The position numbers were made by a program, and so were the translations under genes. A DNA stretch of 64,000 nt from Rothia similimucilaginosa (GTDB lineage Bacteria; Actinomycetota; Actinomycetes; Actinomycetales; Micrococcaceae), in assembly GCF_029850875.1 (NCBI RefSeq), contig NZ_JAOVAM010000003.1, positions 124,001 to 188,000 on the forward strand. Reading direction: 5' to 3'. Positions 62,286-64,000 of the stretch are shown piece by piece (within the stretch, counting starts at the first letter, position 1; every line of letters begins with the position of its first letter). The notes beneath the pieces are model-generated. The model made no database searches and was not told the DNA's origin. It saw nothing but the letters and a program-made list of their open reading frames with translations.

Positions 62286-63452
62286 TTACTCCTCTTCAAA
62301 GCCTGCAACGTAGTTACGGTAGAACTCGCGGTCATCTTCCACCTGCTGGTGTTCCTGCGCGTAGACGCGGTCGAAGAAATGCTCAAAGTCTGCAACTTCG
62401 ATGTTCAGCAGTGCCTCGCGCACGCCGGATGCAACCTGCTGTGCGGATTCTGCGACCTCAGCAAAGAATGCATCATCGGCGTAGCCGTTATCGCGCAGGT
62501 GCTTCTCAAGGCGCAACATGGGGTCGCGGCGCAGAGGACCTTCCAGGTCGGCATCGGTGCGGTACTTGGTGGGATCGTCCGCAGTGGTGTGCGGGCCGAG
62601 GCGGTAGGTCTCAGCTTCAATCAGCACGGGGCCTTCACCGGCACGAATCTTCTCCATGGCATAGCGGGTTGCGGCGAGCACCGCGAGAACGTCGTTACCA
62701 TCCACGCGGATACCTTCAAAGCCGTAGCCTGCGGCGCGGGTCGACACCGGCACGCGGGACTGCACCTCGAAGGGCACGGAGATAGCCCAGCGGTTATTCT
62801 GCACGAAGAAGAGCACCGGCGCGTTATAGGAGGCGGCGAAAACCATGGCTTCGTGCGCGTCACCCTCGGTGGAGGAACCGTCACCGAAGTAGACCGCCAC
62901 GGCGGGCTTCTGGGTATCCTCGGCGGGGTCGGTTGCCTGACCCTGGCCGGTGCGGCGAGTGCCGGTTTCAGCCTCGATATCGGCATCAAAGTTCAGGCCC
63001 ATGGCGTAGCCGACGGCGTGCAGGGTCTGGGCGGCAAGCACCTTGGTGTAGGTATGGAAGTTGTGCGCCTTCATGTCCCAGCCGTGGGTGGTGGCTCCGC
63101 AGAAGATGGTAATCAGGTCGCGGAAGTCCACGCCACGCGCCAGTGCGACGGCGTGCTCACGGTAGGACGGGAAGATGTAGTCGTTGGGTGCGTAGGCAAA
63201 TGCAGAGCCGATCTGCGCGGCTTCTTGGCCTCGGCTGGGTACCCAGAGGGCGAGCAGTCCCTGGCGCTGTAGGGCGGTTGCCTCATCGTCGAATCGGCGG
63301 GTGGTGTACATGAGACGGTATGCTTCGCGCAGAGTGTCTGCGTTGACGTCTTCGATGTACCGGCTGTAGGTGGGGTGTTCGTGTACGGTGCCATTTTCAT
63401 CCATGAGCTGGATACGTTCGGGCACTCCGGGATACTTGTCGTTCTCGTGCAT
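62286..63452 (-). CDS. 2-oxoacid dehydrogenase E1 alpha subunit
   Basis: 388 residues with the thiamine diphosphate motif GDGSSTEGDAHEAM...NNRWAIS, the conserved RRFDDEATALQRQGLLALW and RTDADLEGPLRRDPMLRLEKHL. E1alpha/beta type, branched-chain or pyruvate specificity not decidable from sequence. An insert near 165-180 (ETGTRRTGQGQATDPAED) is unusual. Perfect GGAGG precedes ATG 63452. First gene of the E1alpha-E1beta-E2 operon; the promoter should lie in the 200 bases upstream. Confidence 0.94.
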   Translation of the reverse strand: MHENDKYPGVPERIQLMDENGTVHEHPTYSRYIEDVNADTLREAYRLMYTTRRFDDEATALQRQGLLALWVPSRGQEAAQIGSAFAYAPNDYIFPSYREHAVALARGVDFRDLITIFCGATTHGWDMKAHNFHTYTKVLAAQTLHAVGYAMGLNFDADIEAETGTRRTGQGQATDPAEDTQKPAVAVYFGDGSSTEGDAHEAMVFAASYNAPVLFFVQNNRWAISVPFEVQSRVPVSTRAAGYGFEGIRVDGNDVLAVLAATRYAMEKIRAGEGPVLIEAETYRLGPHTTADDPTKYRTDADLEGPLRRDPMLRLEKHLRDNGYADDAFFAEVAESAQQVASGVREALLNIEVADFEHFFDRVYAQEHQQVEDDREFYRNYVAGFEEE

Positions 63453-63664
63453 CTAACCTCCACACGTGACGAGGGCTTGGCCCTCAGCGGCTTAGGTTTT
63501 AGTCTCAACTTTCACCTAATGGTGCAGGATTTGAGGTGTTCCGGCAAGCCTGTGAGGGTCTGGGCATATACAGTTACCAGTCTACTCTTTCCGGCTCTAT
63601 CTCGCGGCAGTTACGCTGATAACACAGCGTATTATGCCCTATCGTTCAGTATTTGATTATCATC

Positions 63665-63717
63665 AAATTAAACCTCCCATACATTCTTTTCATGGAATAT
63701 ATGGGAGGTTTAATTTA
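63665..63717 (-). terminator. Terminator of the HisC-like gene
   Basis: AAATTAAACCTCCCATA/TATGGGAGGTTTAATTT arms with a 19-base interior and TTTGATGATAA on the minus strand, about 140 bases after the stop. Confidence 0.8.
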
Positions 63718-63854
63718 ACTTTTAAAGCCACTTTAGAGACCAGATTTTTCTCTCCGAAGCACAAATATTGAACTCTAAACAATCCCCGACAAGAGAAAAT
63801 AGTACATTGTTCAATTAGGGTCGAATGGGCACCCCCATCCCTTCACAAGATGCC

Positions 63855-64000
63855 CTAGAGTTCCTTCATGAAGACCTCACAGAGCGAGAGAAAACGGTCA
63901 TTCGCCTCCACCTCACCGATGCTCACACGAACACCCTCGGTACCGAACGCACGCACCGACAGCGCATGTTCAGCCATCAGCTGCACAAACTCACCCGTGC
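63855..64000 (-). CDS. hisC: HisC-like aminotransferase, C-terminal end only
   Basis: The last 48 codons, continuing beyond the right edge. The visible sequence (GEFVQLMAEHALSVRAFG, then TEGVRVSIGEVEANDRFLSL and CEVFMKEL) has the class-II-fold aminotransferase ending with the phosphate-binding Arg in VRVSIG, as in histidinol-phosphate and actinobacterial aromatic (Pat) aminotransferases. Which of the two cannot be decided from this fragment. Confidence 0.8.
   Translation of the reverse strand, partial: TGEFVQLMAEHALSVRAFGTEGVRVSIGEVEANDRFLSLCEVFMKEL

Overview
The window reads as a moderately GC-rich actinobacterial chromosome, most likely a Rothia (Micrococcaceae, oral or nasal commensal). 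This is inferred from families I recognise and not from a database match. Supporting signs are an HspR-type HAIR operator upstream of clpB, an IdeR/DtxR repressor with the classical metal ligands, actinobacterial DUF3027, DUF3263, DUF4031 and LytR_C proteins, a c-di-AMP riboswitch in front of an NlpC/P60 hydrolase, a WXG100 protein, several apparently leaderless genes, and entBAC-type catecholate siderophore genes. No plasmid, phage, IS or CRISPR signature is seen.

Layout. 1-9 kb: clpB (cut by the left edge), a NAD(P)H-binding protein, a HAD phosphatase, an iron pair (Dps and a ferritin-like/VIT1 fusion), and sucCD. 9-20 kb: a PcrA helicase, tRNA-Arg(CCU), a DUF4031-HD protein, the riboswitch-controlled NlpC/P60 protein, an IdeR-like repressor, DUF3027 and a small membrane protein, a two-component system, and a WXG100 protein. 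20-26 kb: an RNase HI fusion, a leaderless Sfp-type phosphopantetheinyl transferase, and the 2,3-dihydroxybenzoate operon entB-entA-entC behind a candidate iron box. 26-30 kb: a redox-stress block with an RclA/MerA-like reductase next to an Rrf2 regulator-quinone oxidoreductase-hydrolase operon that has a nested palindromic operator. 30-38.5 kb: DinB, RlmC-type rRNA methyltransferase, stand-alone GroEL, LytR_C (VirR-like) and DUF3263, uracil-DNA glycosylase, and a ThrE-type exporter. 38.9-45 kb: PTS genes (HPr, enzyme I, fructose IIABC, 1-phosphofructokinase, DeoR-type regulator). 45.5-51 kb: VanZ-like protein, a double histidine-phosphatase protein, an ABC exporter pair, and a HAD phosphatase. 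51-52.6 kb: an AT-rich islet with a secreted hydrophobic protein and a small membrane protein, bounded by two copies of the 3' end and terminator of the HAD gene. 52.6-64 kb: metQNI, an acyl-CoA ligase, a 49-residue membrane protein coupled to a sugar acetyltransferase, a four-helix membrane protein, the E1alpha-E1beta-E2 genes of a 2-oxoacid dehydrogenase, and the C-terminus of a HisC-like aminotransferase.

Themes. Iron handling recurs: a DHB siderophore operon with an iron-box-like promoter, an IdeR-type repressor, Dps and a VIT1-like iron transporter, plus a phosphopantetheinyl transferase. A second theme is oxidant stress relevant to saliva: the reductase resembles hypothiocyanous-acid reductases, and the nearby Rrf2 regulator has a single cysteine at a HypR-like position. 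The best candidate for something undescribed is the islet at 51.1-52.3 kb. Many convergent genes are separated by long, often perfect inverted repeats that look like bidirectional terminators.
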